Of a DNA stretch of 64,000 nt, positions 34,418 through 44,079 are shown piece by piece. A program made the position numbers and the translations under genes. Within the stretch, counting starts at the first letter, position 1; every line of letters begins with the position of its first letter. Under the pieces are notes generated by a model. That model ran no database searches and was not told where the DNA came from. It was given only the letters and a program-made list of their open reading frames with translations. Source of the stretch: M3007 sp964484205 (GTDB lineage Bacteria; Bacteroidota; Bacteroidia; Chitinophagales; Saprospiraceae); contig CAZAEZ010000001.1 of NCBI GenBank assembly GCA_964484205.1, forward strand, positions 186,001 to 250,000. Direction: 5' to 3'.

Positions 34418-34921
34418 ATGAACCGATTTATACTCACCACACTCTTGTGGCTTTGGGTGCTTTATACAGGCACTGCACAAGACGCCACACTCTTCAACCA
34501 GGTTATCGGGTCCACCGGACATGTTGCCGTGCAACAAGGGCTGACGTATGCCTATACGGTTGGCGAAGTCGTTATTGTCACAGTCGGGTCCGACAAGCGG
34601 ATCCTTACACAAGGTTTTCATCAGCCTGAACACACCCGGATCGTTTCTGTCGGGGACCCGGATTTTGCCAATTGGGATATAAGCATTTTTCCCAATCCAG
34701 TCTCCGATGTTTTGACCGTCCGGTATTCAGCCGACAAGGGGACTTCGCTAACTGCCACCGTAGTAGATATGGTTGGCAAAATAGTGCTGCAGAACCAGCC
34801 CCTTTCCGAGCCTGATGGGTCTACACTTGATTGCCGCAGTTGGCAGCCCGGTGTTTACTTTTTAATCCTGCAGGACCCTGTTGGGCGTGGAAGTTCAACC
34901 GTCCGGATCATTCGCTTGTAA
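34418..34921 (+). CDS. Small T9SS-secreted protein
   Basis: A 167-residue protein from ATG 34418 (the frame is open from 34373). The signal peptide ends near TGTAQ, then about 75 residues form a beta-rich domain (QVIGSTGHVAVQQGLTYAYTVGEVVIVTV) ending in a GFHQPE motif. A type A sorting domain follows at about residues 88-167, starting with NWDISIFPNPVSDVLTV and holding QPGVYFLIL. The short N-terminal domain before a sorting domain is a common Bacteroidota layout with unknown function. Confidence 0.8.
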   Translation: MNRFILTTLLWLWVLYTGTAQDATLFNQVIGSTGHVAVQQGLTYAYTVGEVVIVTVGSDKRILTQGFHQPEHTRIVSVGDPDFANWDISIFPNPVSDVLTVRYSADKGTSLTATVVDMVGKIVLQNQPLSEPDGSTLDCRSWQPGVYFLILQDPVGRGSSTVRIIRL

Positions 34922-34989
34922 TCCGCGAATAATTGCCGCCTTCCCAGATTTATATTTAAAAGCAAACACATTTCAAAACCGATAAGTGT

Positions 34990-37900
34990 ATGATTAAGCG
35001 TCATTTACTACTTACTGGCCTGCTGACCATGTTGTTAGCCTGGCGCGCCGAGGCGCAGTTCACACCGCAAGGATTTAGTTATCAATGCATCGTGCGCGAC
35101 GACAACGGCGGCTCCCTGAATAATCAAACCGTAAGTCTGTTGTTTACGATCCGCAGCGGAGCGCCAAACGGCCCTGTTGCCTATTCGGAAATGCAGACAA
35201 CCTCTACCAATGAATTTGGACTGGTCAATCTCTTCATCGGACAAGGCACGCCCTTGCAAGGTTCATTCACCAATATCAACTGGGGTGGAAGCGCAAAATA
35301 TTTGGCCGTTTCCGTAGAAACCGCGCCCAATGTCTTTGATGAGTTGGGGACAACGCAGTTGATGAGCGTGCCCTACGCCCTGTATGCACAAAATACTGCC
35401 AACAGTGGTGATGATTGGGGAAGCCAAAGCGTACAGACGTCTCCGATTTTGCAAGGCGACGGCACGGCAGGCGATCCACTCACACTGGCGCAGCAGGGTG
35501 CTTCCGTGGGGCAAATACTCAAATGGAATGGTACAGTCTGGGTTCCGCAGGCTGATGAAGCCGGGGTCACCGAAATTATCACCGGCGCCGGCCTGACCGG
35601 GGGGCCAATTACGACCAGTGGGACCATCAGTTTGGAAAACACTACCGTTGCCCCGGGTTTATATGGCAGTTCCACCCAAATCCCCGTCATTTCCGTGGAC
35701 GAATACGGCCGTGTAACGGATGTCTTCACCGTTACACCACAGCCGGCTTCCGTAGGAATCACGGGTGCCGCGGGCATCAGTGTTGCACAAAACGGGCTCA
35801 ATTTCACCATTACGAATACCGGCGATACGGATGCGGCCGATGATATTACCACCAACAGTCAGGCGGACGGGGATATTTCCGGACCATTTTCCGATTTGCA
35901 AATAAAGGCCAATGCTGTTTCGAGCCCGGAAATTGCCGACAATGCGATCAACACCTCCGAACTGTCTGATGGCGCTGTGACGGCTCCAAAACTTAACAGC
36001 ATGGGCGCTGTGAGCGGTCAGGTACTTAAATGGACGGGCACGACCTGGGCGCCCGCAGCGGATGCCTTAGGATCAACCTCCATAACTGGTGGCACGGGAA
36101 TCAACGTCGCCGGCAGTTCCAACAACTTCACCATTACGAATACTGGCGATACCGATCCCAGCGACGACCTCACGAATATCAGCGTTGCCAACGGCGACAT
36201 TTCCGGACCGTTTTCCAACCTGCAAATCAAGCCTGATGTGGTTGGGACCACGGAACTGGCAAGTAATGCCGTTGCCACCGTCAAGATCGCTCCTGAGGCC
36301 GTGACCGGTGAAAAAATTGCACAAATGAACGCTGCGAGCGGTCAGGTACTCAAGTGGAACGGTTCCACTTGGGCGCCCGCGCCGGATAATCTGGGCACCG
36401 TCACCATTACCGGTGGTGTCGGTATTGATGTGATTGCTGCCGGCAACAACTACACCATCGCCAATAACGGGGACATCAACCCCTTTGACGATATTACAGT
36501 AAACAGTACCGCAGGTGGCGACCTGACCGGCACGTTTGATAACCTTCAGATCAAACAGTCCGTTGTGACTAACTTCGAATTGGCAACAAATGCTGTTTCT
36601 ACCATTAAAATTCAGGATGAGGCGGTGACCGGCGAGAAAATTGCACAAATGAATGCTTTTAGTGGACAGGTTCTTAAATGGAACGGTACAACCTGGGCGC
36701 CGGCGCCCGATAACAATACCGGGGATAACTGGGGCAACCAAACCGTGTCGGTCGGACCGACGATCAGTGGAAATGGCACCATTGCAAGCCCATTGACGCT
36801 TGCGCAACAAAGTGCAAGCAACGGTCAGGTACTCAAATGGAACGGCGCCTCCTGGGCCCCGGCCGACGACGCAGGCGGTGATGACTGGGGTGCGCAAACG
36901 GCGCTGGTCAATTCTACCCTGACCGGCAACGGTACCACCGGCAGCGAACTCGGCATCGCCCAGCAAGGAGCCGAGGTCGATCAAGTACTCAAATGGAACG
37001 GTACAACCTGGGCCCCGGCAGCCGATAATGATTCCGGTGGTGACGACTGGGGTGCGCAGGCAGCAGTCACTTCCCTGGAACTGGATGGTGACGGCACAGC
37101 AGGCAACCCGCTCCGCCTGGCCGACAACAGCGCCGCCATCGGGCAGGTGCTGAAATTTGACGGCACACTTTGGCTCCCGACCGACGAGGCCGGCGGCGAC
37201 GACTGGGGTGCGCAAACGGCGCTGGTCAATTCTACCCTGACCGGCAACGGTACCACCGGCAGTGAACTCGGGATTGCTCAACAAGGCGCCGGTGTAGACC
37301 AGGTGCTGAAATGGAACGGCGCTACCTGGGCCCCGGCCGACGATAACGATTCCGGTGGCGACGATTGGGGCGCACAATCTGCAGCCACGTCCCTCGAGCT
37401 GGATGGTAACGGCACGGCCGGCGACCCGCTCCGGTTGGCCGACAACAGCGCCGCCATCGGGCAGGTGCTGAAATTTGACGGCACCCTCTGGCTGCCGGGC
37501 GATGACAACGACTCCGGCGGTGACGACTGGGGCGCGCAAGCCGCGCTGGTAAATTCTACCCTGACCGGCAACGGTACCACCGGCAGCGAACTCGGGATTG
37601 CCCAGCAAGGCGCCTTCGTTGACCAGGTGCTCAAATGGAATGGCGTCACCTGGGCCCCGGCCGACGATAACGACTCCGGTGGCGACAATTGGGGAACACA
37701 GGCTGCATTTACCTCACTCGAGTTGGATGGTAACGGAACGGCCGGCGACCCGTTGCGGTTGGCCGACAACAGCGCCACCATCGGGCAGGTGCTGAAATTT
37801 AACGGCACCCTCTGGCTGCCGGAAGACGATGGCGGCGACGACTGGGGCGCGCAAGCCGCGGTAACTGACGCCACCATTAAAGGCGATGGTTCGGCGGGCA

Positions 37901-39552
37901 ATGCATTGGGATTGGCAGATCAAAGTGCTTTGGTCGGGCAGGTATTGAAATACAACGGTTCAACATGGGTGCCTATGGATGACAATACCGGTACTGGCCC
38001 TTCAGATAACTGGGGTACACAAGTGGCCATGACAAATGCCACACTGGAAGGAGATGGCACCATCGGTGACCCGCTAAGCCTGGCACAACAAGGCGCAGGT
38101 GTAGACCAGGTCCTGAAATGGGATGGCACGACTTGGGCGCCCGCCGATGATTTGTCTGATCTAAATACCTACGCTGCCGGTACAGGAATCGACATTACCG
38201 GATCGGCGCCAAATTATGTAATTGAAAATACCGGCGATCTTGATGCCACAAATGAGCTTCAGACGATTTCGCTGACAGGCGACGAACTAACCCTGTCGAA
38301 CGGCGGTGGTACAGTAAATCTGCCGCCTTCCAATACCTATGCGGCCGGAACAGGGATCGACATTACCGGCACTGCGCCAAATTTCACAATTGAAAATACG
38401 GGCGATGCCGATGCTGATCCGACAAATGAATTGCAGACGATCGATTTGACTGGTGATGAACTTACCTTGTCAAACGGCGGGGGCACGGTTATCATTCCAA
38501 CCGCAAATAATTATGCTGCCGGAACCGGAATTAACATTACCGGTACTGCTCCGGATTTTACCATTGAAAACACAGGCGATGCCGATGCCGACCCGGCTAA
38601 TGAGTTGCAAAACCTGGCGTTGAATGGCAACATTTTAAAAATTACAGGGACCAATAGCTCGGTAGATTTCGATACGCTTATCACTGCGGCCGGTATTGGC
38701 CTTTGGCAAGGCATCGGCAATAATATCCGGAACGGAAATAGCGGAAACGTCGGCATAGGTCTGGATACGCCCTTGGCAAAACTCCACATTATGGGCAATC
38801 AGGATGCGTTGTTTCTGGAGGGCGCCGAACCGACCCTGAGTTTCACCAAAGGAGGCACACCCCTCGCTACTTTGAGCCATTCTACCGGCAGTTATTTGAT
38901 GGAAAGCCTTGATTCATCGGCAATTATTCTGTCCACCTCAGGTGGCAAAGCCCTCGTCGTAGACGGTGTTTCCGGCAATGTCGGCATCGGCGATGCAAAC
39001 GCCGGCATTGCACGCTTGAAAGTCAAACAAACCGATTTGTCGGGCGGTCTGATGATTGAAAACGCTCTTGGCGGTTTTTGGGAATTCCGTTCAAACGCTG
39101 CAACCGGCGGCTTGATCCTGTTCAACAATACCATGGGGCAGGTGCCGGCCGGCTTTTTTGCGCCGAACGGCGTTTATACCCCCTCCGACCGGCGTTTGAA
39201 AAAAGATGTTGCAGGGCTTTCCGCTGTTTTGGATAAAATCATCCAACTTGAGCCCGTTCGCTACCACTACAATCCGGAGTCGGCTGAAAGCAAGACATCA
39301 CTGGGCTTTATCGCCCAGGATGTTGAGGCGATTTTTCCGGAACTGGTCGGAACAAGTACCGGAGATGACGGAATTCAATACCTGGCATTGAATTACGCCG
39401 GATTTAGTGTTTTGGCCATCAAAGCCATTCAGGAGCAACAAAAACAGATTGACGCACTAGAAAGTAAAAATGCAGCCATGCTTAACCGGTTGAACGCCCT
39501 GGAGGCACGTGTTCAAAGCATCGAACAAGCCGGCGCCCGGGCGGAAAAATAG
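34990..39552 (+). CDS. Large secreted repeat protein with S74 chaperone domain
   Basis: A 1520-residue protein. It has a signal peptide (residues 1-22) and an N-terminal domain (FSYQCIVRDDNGG to MSVPYALYAQ, residues 25-136). Thirteen or so copies of a QVLKWNGxTWAP-type unit fill residues about 150-1055, followed by three TYAAGTGIDITG units. The S74 tail-fibre chaperone domain begins at SDRRLKKDV (about 1398) and includes LGFIAQDVEAIFPE, followed by a short coiled coil. In phage fibres this C-terminal domain folds trimers and cleaves itself. In Bacteroidota such proteins are surface adhesins or fibres. No T9SS domain was seen. Confidence 0.85.
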   Translation: MIKRHLLLTGLLTMLLAWRAEAQFTPQGFSYQCIVRDDNGGSLNNQTVSLLFTIRSGAPNGPVAYSEMQTTSTNEFGLVNLFIGQGTPLQGSFTNINWGGSAKYLAVSVETAPNVFDELGTTQLMSVPYALYAQNTANSGDDWGSQSVQTSPILQGDGTAGDPLTLAQQGASVGQILKWNGTVWVPQADEAGVTEIITGAGLTGGPITTSGTISLENTTVAPGLYGSSTQIPVISVDEYGRVTDVFTVTPQPASVGITGAAGISVAQNGLNFTITNTGDTDAADDITTNSQADGDISGPFSDLQIKANAVSSPEIADNAINTSELSDGAVTAPKLNSMGAVSGQVLKWTGTTWAPAADALGSTSITGGTGINVAGSSNNFTITNTGDTDPSDDLTNISVANGDISGPFSNLQIKPDVVGTTELASNAVATVKIAPEAVTGEKIAQMNAASGQVLKWNGSTWAPAPDNLGTVTITGGVGIDVIAAGNNYTIANNGDINPFDDITVNSTAGGDLTGTFDNLQIKQSVVTNFELATNAVSTIKIQDEAVTGEKIAQMNAFSGQVLKWNGTTWAPAPDNNTGDNWGNQTVSVGPTISGNGTIASPLTLAQQSASNGQVLKWNGASWAPADDAGGDDWGAQTALVNSTLTGNGTTGSELGIAQQGAEVDQVLKWNGTTWAPAADNDSGGDDWGAQAAVTSLELDGDGTAGNPLRLADNSAAIGQVLKFDGTLWLPTDEAGGDDWGAQTALVNSTLTGNGTTGSELGIAQQGAGVDQVLKWNGATWAPADDNDSGGDDWGAQSAATSLELDGNGTAGDPLRLADNSAAIGQVLKFDGTLWLPGDDNDSGGDDWGAQAALVNSTLTGNGTTGSELGIAQQGAFVDQVLKWNGVTWAPADDNDSGGDNWGTQAAFTSLELDGNGTAGDPLRLADNSATIGQVLKFNGTLWLPEDDGGDDWGAQAAVTDATIKGDGSAGNALGLADQSALVGQVLKYNGSTWVPMDDNTGTGPSDNWGTQVAMTNATLEGDGTIGDPLSLAQQGAGVDQVLKWDGTTWAPADDLSDLNTYAAGTGIDITGSAPNYVIENTGDLDATNELQTISLTGDELTLSNGGGTVNLPPSNTYAAGTGIDITGTAPNFTIENTGDADADPTNELQTIDLTGDELTLSNGGGTVIIPTANNYAAGTGINITGTAPDFTIENTGDADADPANELQNLALNGNILKITGTNSSVDFDTLITAAGIGLWQGIGNNIRNGNSGNVGIGLDTPLAKLHIMGNQDALFLEGAEPTLSFTKGGTPLATLSHSTGSYLMESLDSSAIILSTSGGKALVVDGVSGNVGIGDANAGIARLKVKQTDLSGGLMIENALGGFWEFRSNAATGGLILFNNTMGQVPAGFFAPNGVYTPSDRRLKKDVAGLSAVLDKIIQLEPVRYHYNPESAESKTSLGFIAQDVEAIFPELVGTSTGDDGIQYLALNYAGFSVLAIKAIQEQQKQIDALESKNAAMLNRLNALEARVQSIEQAGARAEK
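36883..37839 (+). repeat. Three tandem approximately 320-bp intragenic repeats
   Basis: Three consecutive units, starting at 36883, 37201 and 37525 (318, 324 and 315 bp; 106, 108 and 105 codons), encode a two-part motif that starts at a DWGAQ sequence. Long stretches of DNA are identical or nearly so between copies, including synonymous positions, so the copies are recent. The S74-domain gene may therefore vary in length between strains. Confidence 0.85.
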
Positions 39553-39651
39553 TTTTTCGTAGAAAAGTAAATGCCACAGGGCCTATGCTAAACCGGCCCT
39601 GTGGTTTACTTTTTAAAACGATCATTTACTTAAAACGCAAGACAACCCTGC

Positions 39652-40740
39652 ATGCGCCAGATTCTCACCCATTGTGCTCTCACTTTTTCTGTGCTGCTTT
39701 CAGTCGGCTTATGCCAAGCTTTCGGCCAAGTCTATTTCCTGCGCGACACCTTCTGCTCCAACCAGATACTGATCGTCAATAGCCATTTGTACAGTATTGA
39801 CAATCCAACCGGCACGGAAATCTTGCCGGGGGCTGCTGTGAATGGCGCCGACAGCATTATTGAAGTTCGGTTGGTATTTTTTCAACCTGCTGTGGTTTTG
39901 CTGGATCAGGTGCTGTGCGGTGCTGATACGCTTTGGGTCAACAATGTCCCATACCATGCCGGATTCACGATCGGGCAGGAAATTATTGAAGGTGGTGCGG
40001 CAAATGGCTGCGATAGCATTATCCAGGTACAACTGACTGCCGGCATAGCGCCGCAACTTGAAATCCAGGACACGCTTTGCCCGGGCGAATTTATTCAGGT
40101 GAACGGTAGGCGCTATGACCAGGACTATCCTGCCGGTTTTGAAATATTCCCCGGTTCAACGGCGCTTGGCTGCGACTCGGTGGTACACATTGATCTTCAT
40201 TTCTCCGATCATGCCCTATCGTTAGGCGAAGACATGACGATTGAATCAGGAGACACCCTTTGCATAGCGCCGGAGCTAAATTTTATTCCATCTTCGCTGG
40301 TTTGGTCTGCTCCCCTACCCTGCAATACGCCAGATTGTTTTCCGGTTTGTCAGCCATTTTATTCCAACCTAAACCTGGAACTCATGGCAATCGACTCGAA
40401 CGGATGCGAATTTGACGATTACCTGGCAATTACAGTTGTGAAAGCAACGCCGATTTATGTGCCAACTGTTTTTAGCCCGCATGCCGGCTTTCCCAACAAT
40501 CGTTTTTTTATCAGTGCAAAAAGTGGGATCACGACGTTCAAAACGTTTCAAATTGCCAACCGTTGGGGCGAATTGGTTTTTCAAAAAGAAAACCTGATAC
40601 CGGATAACCCCGACCTTGGTTGGGATGGATTTTGGAAAGGAAAGCAGGCGCCTCCGGGTGTTTATATTTTTTGGGCGGAAGCCACCTGGGCAGATGGAAC
40701 CAACGAAGTTTTTTCCGGCTCCTTTACGCTCTTGCGGTAA
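39652..40740 (+). CDS. T9SS cargo with gliding-motility type C-terminal domain
   Basis: A 362-residue protein with a signal peptide (ending near CQAFGQ). Three repeats follow, each starting near FCSNQILIVN, LCGADTLWVNN and LCPGEFIQVNGRRY and ending with a CDSII-type strand. The C-terminal domain of type B (gliding-motility-associated) starts at IYVPTVFSPHAGFPNN and holds FQIANRWGELVF, GWDGFWKGKQAPPGVYIFWA and GSFTLLR. Type B domains also go through the type IX system, and proteins carrying them are often held at the cell surface. The substrate or partner is unknown. Confidence 0.85.
   Translation: MRQILTHCALTFSVLLSVGLCQAFGQVYFLRDTFCSNQILIVNSHLYSIDNPTGTEILPGAAVNGADSIIEVRLVFFQPAVVLLDQVLCGADTLWVNNVPYHAGFTIGQEIIEGGAANGCDSIIQVQLTAGIAPQLEIQDTLCPGEFIQVNGRRYDQDYPAGFEIFPGSTALGCDSVVHIDLHFSDHALSLGEDMTIESGDTLCIAPELNFIPSSLVWSAPLPCNTPDCFPVCQPFYSNLNLELMAIDSNGCEFDDYLAITVVKATPIYVPTVFSPHAGFPNNRFFISAKSGITTFKTFQIANRWGELVFQKENLIPDNPDLGWDGFWKGKQAPPGVYIFWAEATWADGTNEVFSGSFTLLR
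40313..40320 (-). other. KOPS-like octamer GGGTAGGG
   Basis: Points leftwards. It lies in the gliding-motility-type gene, on the non-coding strand. Confidence 0.45.
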
Positions 40741-40798
40741 ACATACGAGACGAGGGGCATCGTATGTCGTCCTTACATGCAGATGTTTCCAATTTTTC

Positions 40799-40857
40799 AC
40801 CACGGAGACACAGAGGGCACGGAGCATTAAACTCCGTGCCCTCTGTGTCTCCGTGGT
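40799..40857. repeat. 26-bp perfect palindromic repeat
   Basis: Arms 40799-40824 and 40832-40857 are exact complements around a 7-nt loop. The left arm starts ACCACGGAGACACAGAGGGC. This sequence resembles short palindromes I recall being scattered between genes in many environmental genomes. It also forms a strong terminator-like hairpin between convergent genes, with an A-run after it. A smaller hairpin lies at 40741-40767. Confidence 0.7.
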
Positions 40858-40892
40858 AAAAAAAAATCTACGGATCGTTCTGTCCGATAGAA

Positions 40893-42938
40893 TTAATTAT
40901 TATCCTCGTCGTCTGGCTGAACCTCCTCTTCGATGGTGATGCTCGTTGGTCCGGCAATGATCTTAAATTCGGTCCGGCGGTTAAACCGGTGCTCTTCGTC
41001 GGGGCATTCGACGCCATTTTTGCAGCGGTTCAGGATGTACTTTTCCCCGTTTCCAACGGCTACGATCCGGTCGGCTACGATGCCTTTGGCTACCATCCAG
41101 GCTTTGGCGCTGTCGGCCCGGCGCTGGGATAGTTTTTCATTGTAGTCGTCCCGGCCCTGCGCATCCGTATGTGAGGAGAGTTCGATTTTCATATCCGGGT
41201 ACTGATTCATCAGGTTTACCAGGAACTGAAGGTCTTTTTCTGCATCCGGAAGAATATCTGCCTTGTCAAAATCATAATAAATACTGCTCAAACGGATCGG
41301 CTCGTCGCGTTTAACCACCCGTGGTTTGGGCGCCCGCTTCAAGCGCAGGGTCATCTTCTTTTCAACCGTAGTTGTTTTCTTTACCCCTGACGTATTGAAA
41401 GTCAGGGTATCCGGCTGGTAGCCTTCCCGTTCGGCAATAAGCATGTACGATTTGTCGGGCAGCAGGGTGAAGCCAAAATCATTGGCCGATGAGTTTGTTT
41501 TTGAATCGACGTTCAACGGATCGCGATCGGTGACGTCAATAATTTGAACAGTACAACCGGTGAGCGGCGGGTTGGTTTTTTCACCTTTGCGACGCACTCT
41601 GAAAGTAGTTGCCATCAATTCAACTTTGATGCGTTCAATTTCCCAGTTGTAAATGTCGTCGCAGCAAGTCTTGCTTTTCAGGTTGTTTGGTCCGGGCCGG
41701 TTGCTGACCAGGAATCCGGACATGCCATCGGCACTCCGGGTGTAATACTGATCGTCGAGGCTGGTATTGATACCCGCGGGAAGCGGTTGCGCTTTGCTCC
41801 AAACCGACCCGTTCCACTGGCTCTGGAAGACATCCAGGCCACCGATCGACGGGTGTCCGTTGCTGCTGAAGTATAACTTGCCATCCTGGTAAAACGGGCT
41901 GGCTTCCTCTCCGGGCGTGTTGATCACTTCTCCCAGATTTACCGGCAAGCCAAATACCCCGTCGGACTTTTTAGGCGCGTAGTAGATATCAAATCCGCCC
42001 TTACCGCCCGGGAGGTTGGCAACGAAAAACAAGACTTTTTCACCAAAAAGTTCGCCCTCGCAGGGGTGTTTGGCAATGTAATCGCCATTTACCCCGGCCA
42101 CTTCATTGGCTGCGCCCCAACCGTCCGCTCCTTTCCGGGCAAAAAAGATTTTACTTTCTTTTACATAATTATTCTCCATTTGGACACGCGTGAAATACAT
42201 CGTCGCGCCATCCGGAGTTATGCTCACGTTGCCCTGGTGCCAGTCTTCCCGGTTGATTTGCGTGCCCAGCGGAACCGGTTCGCCAAACTCGGCCGATTGC
42301 CCGCCGGCAGGGGTTGCCGTGAAAATTTTGGAAAACCAATCGCCCTCTTTTCCGTCCAGCACAATCACTTCTTTTGATGCCAGGGACGAAAAATAAAGTT
42401 CGCCGCCGCTGTAGGAAGGCGACGCTTCGGTTTGCGGGCTATTTGTTTTTTTGCCCAGGTTGTTCACCATCAGGTTTTCCGGTTGTTTGGCTTTCCGGCC
42501 CAGCTTGCAACCTTCGATTTCATTTTTGCTGGCTGCAATTCTTTCGGGATCGGCGCCTTCGGCAATGTACAAATTGAACATATCTTCCGCATCGGCATAC
42601 TTCCCGTTATGCTTGAGGGCCATTGCGTACCAGTATTTCAGCTCGGTATACTCGTTTTTACGGTCGCGCACCACCAGACGGCCCAGGAGGCGCTCCGCCC
42701 GGTTGTAGTCGCGCAACTCATAATTAAGCATAGCGATTTTGACGTTATGCGAGCGGTCTTTGGTTTCTTTATATAGGTCTTCATAATACTCCAATGCCGC
42801 ATAGGGGTTGCCGGTATCTTCCGCTTCTTTGGCCGATTTGAGCATGGCATCCGGCGTGGAGCGGTTTAGCGGTTGTGCAATCAGGTCAACCCCGGAAATC
42901 AGCAATGCCCCCAGTAAAAATTTGATACAGGTTTTCAT
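40893..42938 (-). CDS. OmpA/PD40/TPR protein, PorE-like
   Basis: A 681-residue outer-membrane-associated protein. After a signal peptide it has TPR-like helices (residues about 30-140, with YAALEYYEDLYKETKD), a WD40-like PD40 propeller (about 165-430, with ASPSYSGGELYFSS and EASPFYQDGKLYFSSNG), a carboxypeptidase-regulatory-like domain (about 440-540) and an OmpA C-terminal peptidoglycan-binding domain (SSHTDAQGRDDYNEKLSQRR). That four-part order matches PorE of P. gingivalis, which binds peptidoglycan and is linked to the type IX system. It lies 73 bp downstream of the PorP/SprF gene. Confidence 0.85.
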   Translation of the reverse strand: MKTCIKFLLGALLISGVDLIAQPLNRSTPDAMLKSAKEAEDTGNPYAALEYYEDLYKETKDRSHNVKIAMLNYELRDYNRAERLLGRLVVRDRKNEYTELKYWYAMALKHNGKYADAEDMFNLYIAEGADPERIAASKNEIEGCKLGRKAKQPENLMVNNLGKKTNSPQTEASPSYSGGELYFSSLASKEVIVLDGKEGDWFSKIFTATPAGGQSAEFGEPVPLGTQINREDWHQGNVSITPDGATMYFTRVQMENNYVKESKIFFARKGADGWGAANEVAGVNGDYIAKHPCEGELFGEKVLFFVANLPGGKGGFDIYYAPKKSDGVFGLPVNLGEVINTPGEEASPFYQDGKLYFSSNGHPSIGGLDVFQSQWNGSVWSKAQPLPAGINTSLDDQYYTRSADGMSGFLVSNRPGPNNLKSKTCCDDIYNWEIERIKVELMATTFRVRRKGEKTNPPLTGCTVQIIDVTDRDPLNVDSKTNSSANDFGFTLLPDKSYMLIAEREGYQPDTLTFNTSGVKKTTTVEKKMTLRLKRAPKPRVVKRDEPIRLSSIYYDFDKADILPDAEKDLQFLVNLMNQYPDMKIELSSHTDAQGRDDYNEKLSQRRADSAKAWMVAKGIVADRIVAVGNGEKYILNRCKNGVECPDEEHRFNRRTEFKIIAGPTSITIEEEVQPDDEDNN

Positions 42939-43011
42939 ATTTATAAAATTGAAGCGGGGCGCTGCCAGGGTTAATCCCGGCTTCGCACCGCTGTAGGTTC
43001 TTGAATCTAGC

Positions 43012-44079
43012 TTAAAAACGCGGGCAAAGCACCTTTGGCTTCACCACGGCAGGTTTGTAAATCTTGATGATATAGTTTGCTGCAATTTCAAATCCGCCGC
43101 GAGAATTACTTGCGGTTCGCAGGCTGGATGTGTTGATGTCATAGGCAAGCCCCACCGTCAGATTTTTCACTTTCATGCCCGCCAATACATTGATGGCGTC
43201 GCTCAGCCGGTAGCCGAGGCCCATGTTCAGGGTAATTCCTTTTTCTTCGTTAAACAAATATCCCGCCAGGCCCTGGACCATGATTTCGTCGTTACCCTCC
43301 ATGGTTTGAAAAATAAAACTGGGGCTCAGGCTCCATTTATCGGTCAATTCCATGTTAAACTGGCCATGCGCGGTGGCCCGGCGCGGTATTTTAGAGACGC
43401 CCTGCTGCGGAGTGCCTGTACCGCCGGTGCTGCCGGTGCTGATCAGGGAGTAATTGGGTTTAAACATATGGTACATGGAAAACCCGATGTTAAAATCCAT
43501 CGTCTTGTTCAGGCGGGAAGAAAATACTATACCCAGGTCAATATCCGTATATTTTGCATTGCCCAGAATGCGGTTAAAATCAGCACTATTGCCCTGCGTA
43601 TAGGTGCCATCGGTATTAAACCCGTCGGCAAACTGAAGGGCGTTTTCATCTACTTTGCGTTGTTCGCCACCGTAATGGCCACCAATGGAAAGTACGGAAT
43701 TCCCTTTTTTATCCAGTCCAAGATGGTATACTGCGCCGAGTTTACCGGCGCTGTGCGTAAGGCCACCTGTACCTACTTTATCCTGGTACGCCATAAAGCC
43801 TACGCCTACCCAGTCGCGTTTGCGAAAGCCCTGAATAATGGGTGCATCTATCCATACACTGGGAGTGCTATACGGCCTGGTCTTCGGGTTGTTGATGACG
43901 CTCGACCACTGGCTGCGGTATATTCCGCCGATGCGTGCCGTGCCCTCAAACTTGCCGGTCAGAGCCGGGTTGAGGGTCATTGGCGACATATAATATTGAG
44001 TAAAGTGAATATCCTGTGCCCAAAGAGCGCTTCCAAGGAACAAGATGGATAAAAGGAAGAGTAGTTTTTTGCTGCGCAT
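43012..44079 (-). CDS. PorP/SprF family T9SS membrane protein
   Basis: A 355-residue outer-membrane barrel protein. The signal peptide (ending near LWAQ) is followed by DIHFTQYYMSPMTLNPALTG, the family signature. Beta strands run to the end (GGFEIAANYIIKIY). PorP/SprF proteins anchor secreted cargo or act with the translocon, and many paralogues exist per genome. It is the first gene of a pair with the PorE-like gene. Confidence 0.92.
   Translation of the reverse strand: MRSKKLLFLLSILFLGSALWAQDIHFTQYYMSPMTLNPALTGKFEGTARIGGIYRSQWSSVINNPKTRPYSTPSVWIDAPIIQGFRKRDWVGVGFMAYQDKVGTGGLTHSAGKLGAVYHLGLDKKGNSVLSIGGHYGGEQRKVDENALQFADGFNTDGTYTQGNSADFNRILGNAKYTDIDLGIVFSSRLNKTMDFNIGFSMYHMFKPNYSLISTGSTGGTGTPQQGVSKIPRRATAHGQFNMELTDKWSLSPSFIFQTMEGNDEIMVQGLAGYLFNEEKGITLNMGLGYRLSDAINVLAGMKVKNLTVGLAYDINTSSLRTASNSRGGFEIAANYIIKIYKPAVVKPKVLCPRF

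Noticed and set aside
36073..37608. 511-codon open frame on the - strand inside the S74 protein gene
   Set aside because: It mirrors the tandem repeats of the + strand gene and has no recognisable domain; the + strand frame has signal peptide and S74 motifs.
36883..37839. Possible CRISPR array from regularly repeated DNA
   Set aside because: Units are about 320 bp, coding and in frame; there are no short repeats with unique spacers and no cas genes.
34990..39552. Prophage suggested by a tail-fibre chaperone domain
   Set aside because: No capsid, terminase, portal or integrase genes nearby; the protein has a signal peptide and a Bacteroidota-type N-terminal domain.
43306..44052. 248-codon + strand open frame opposite the PorP/SprF gene
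   Set aside because: Antisense shadow; the - strand carries the family signature.
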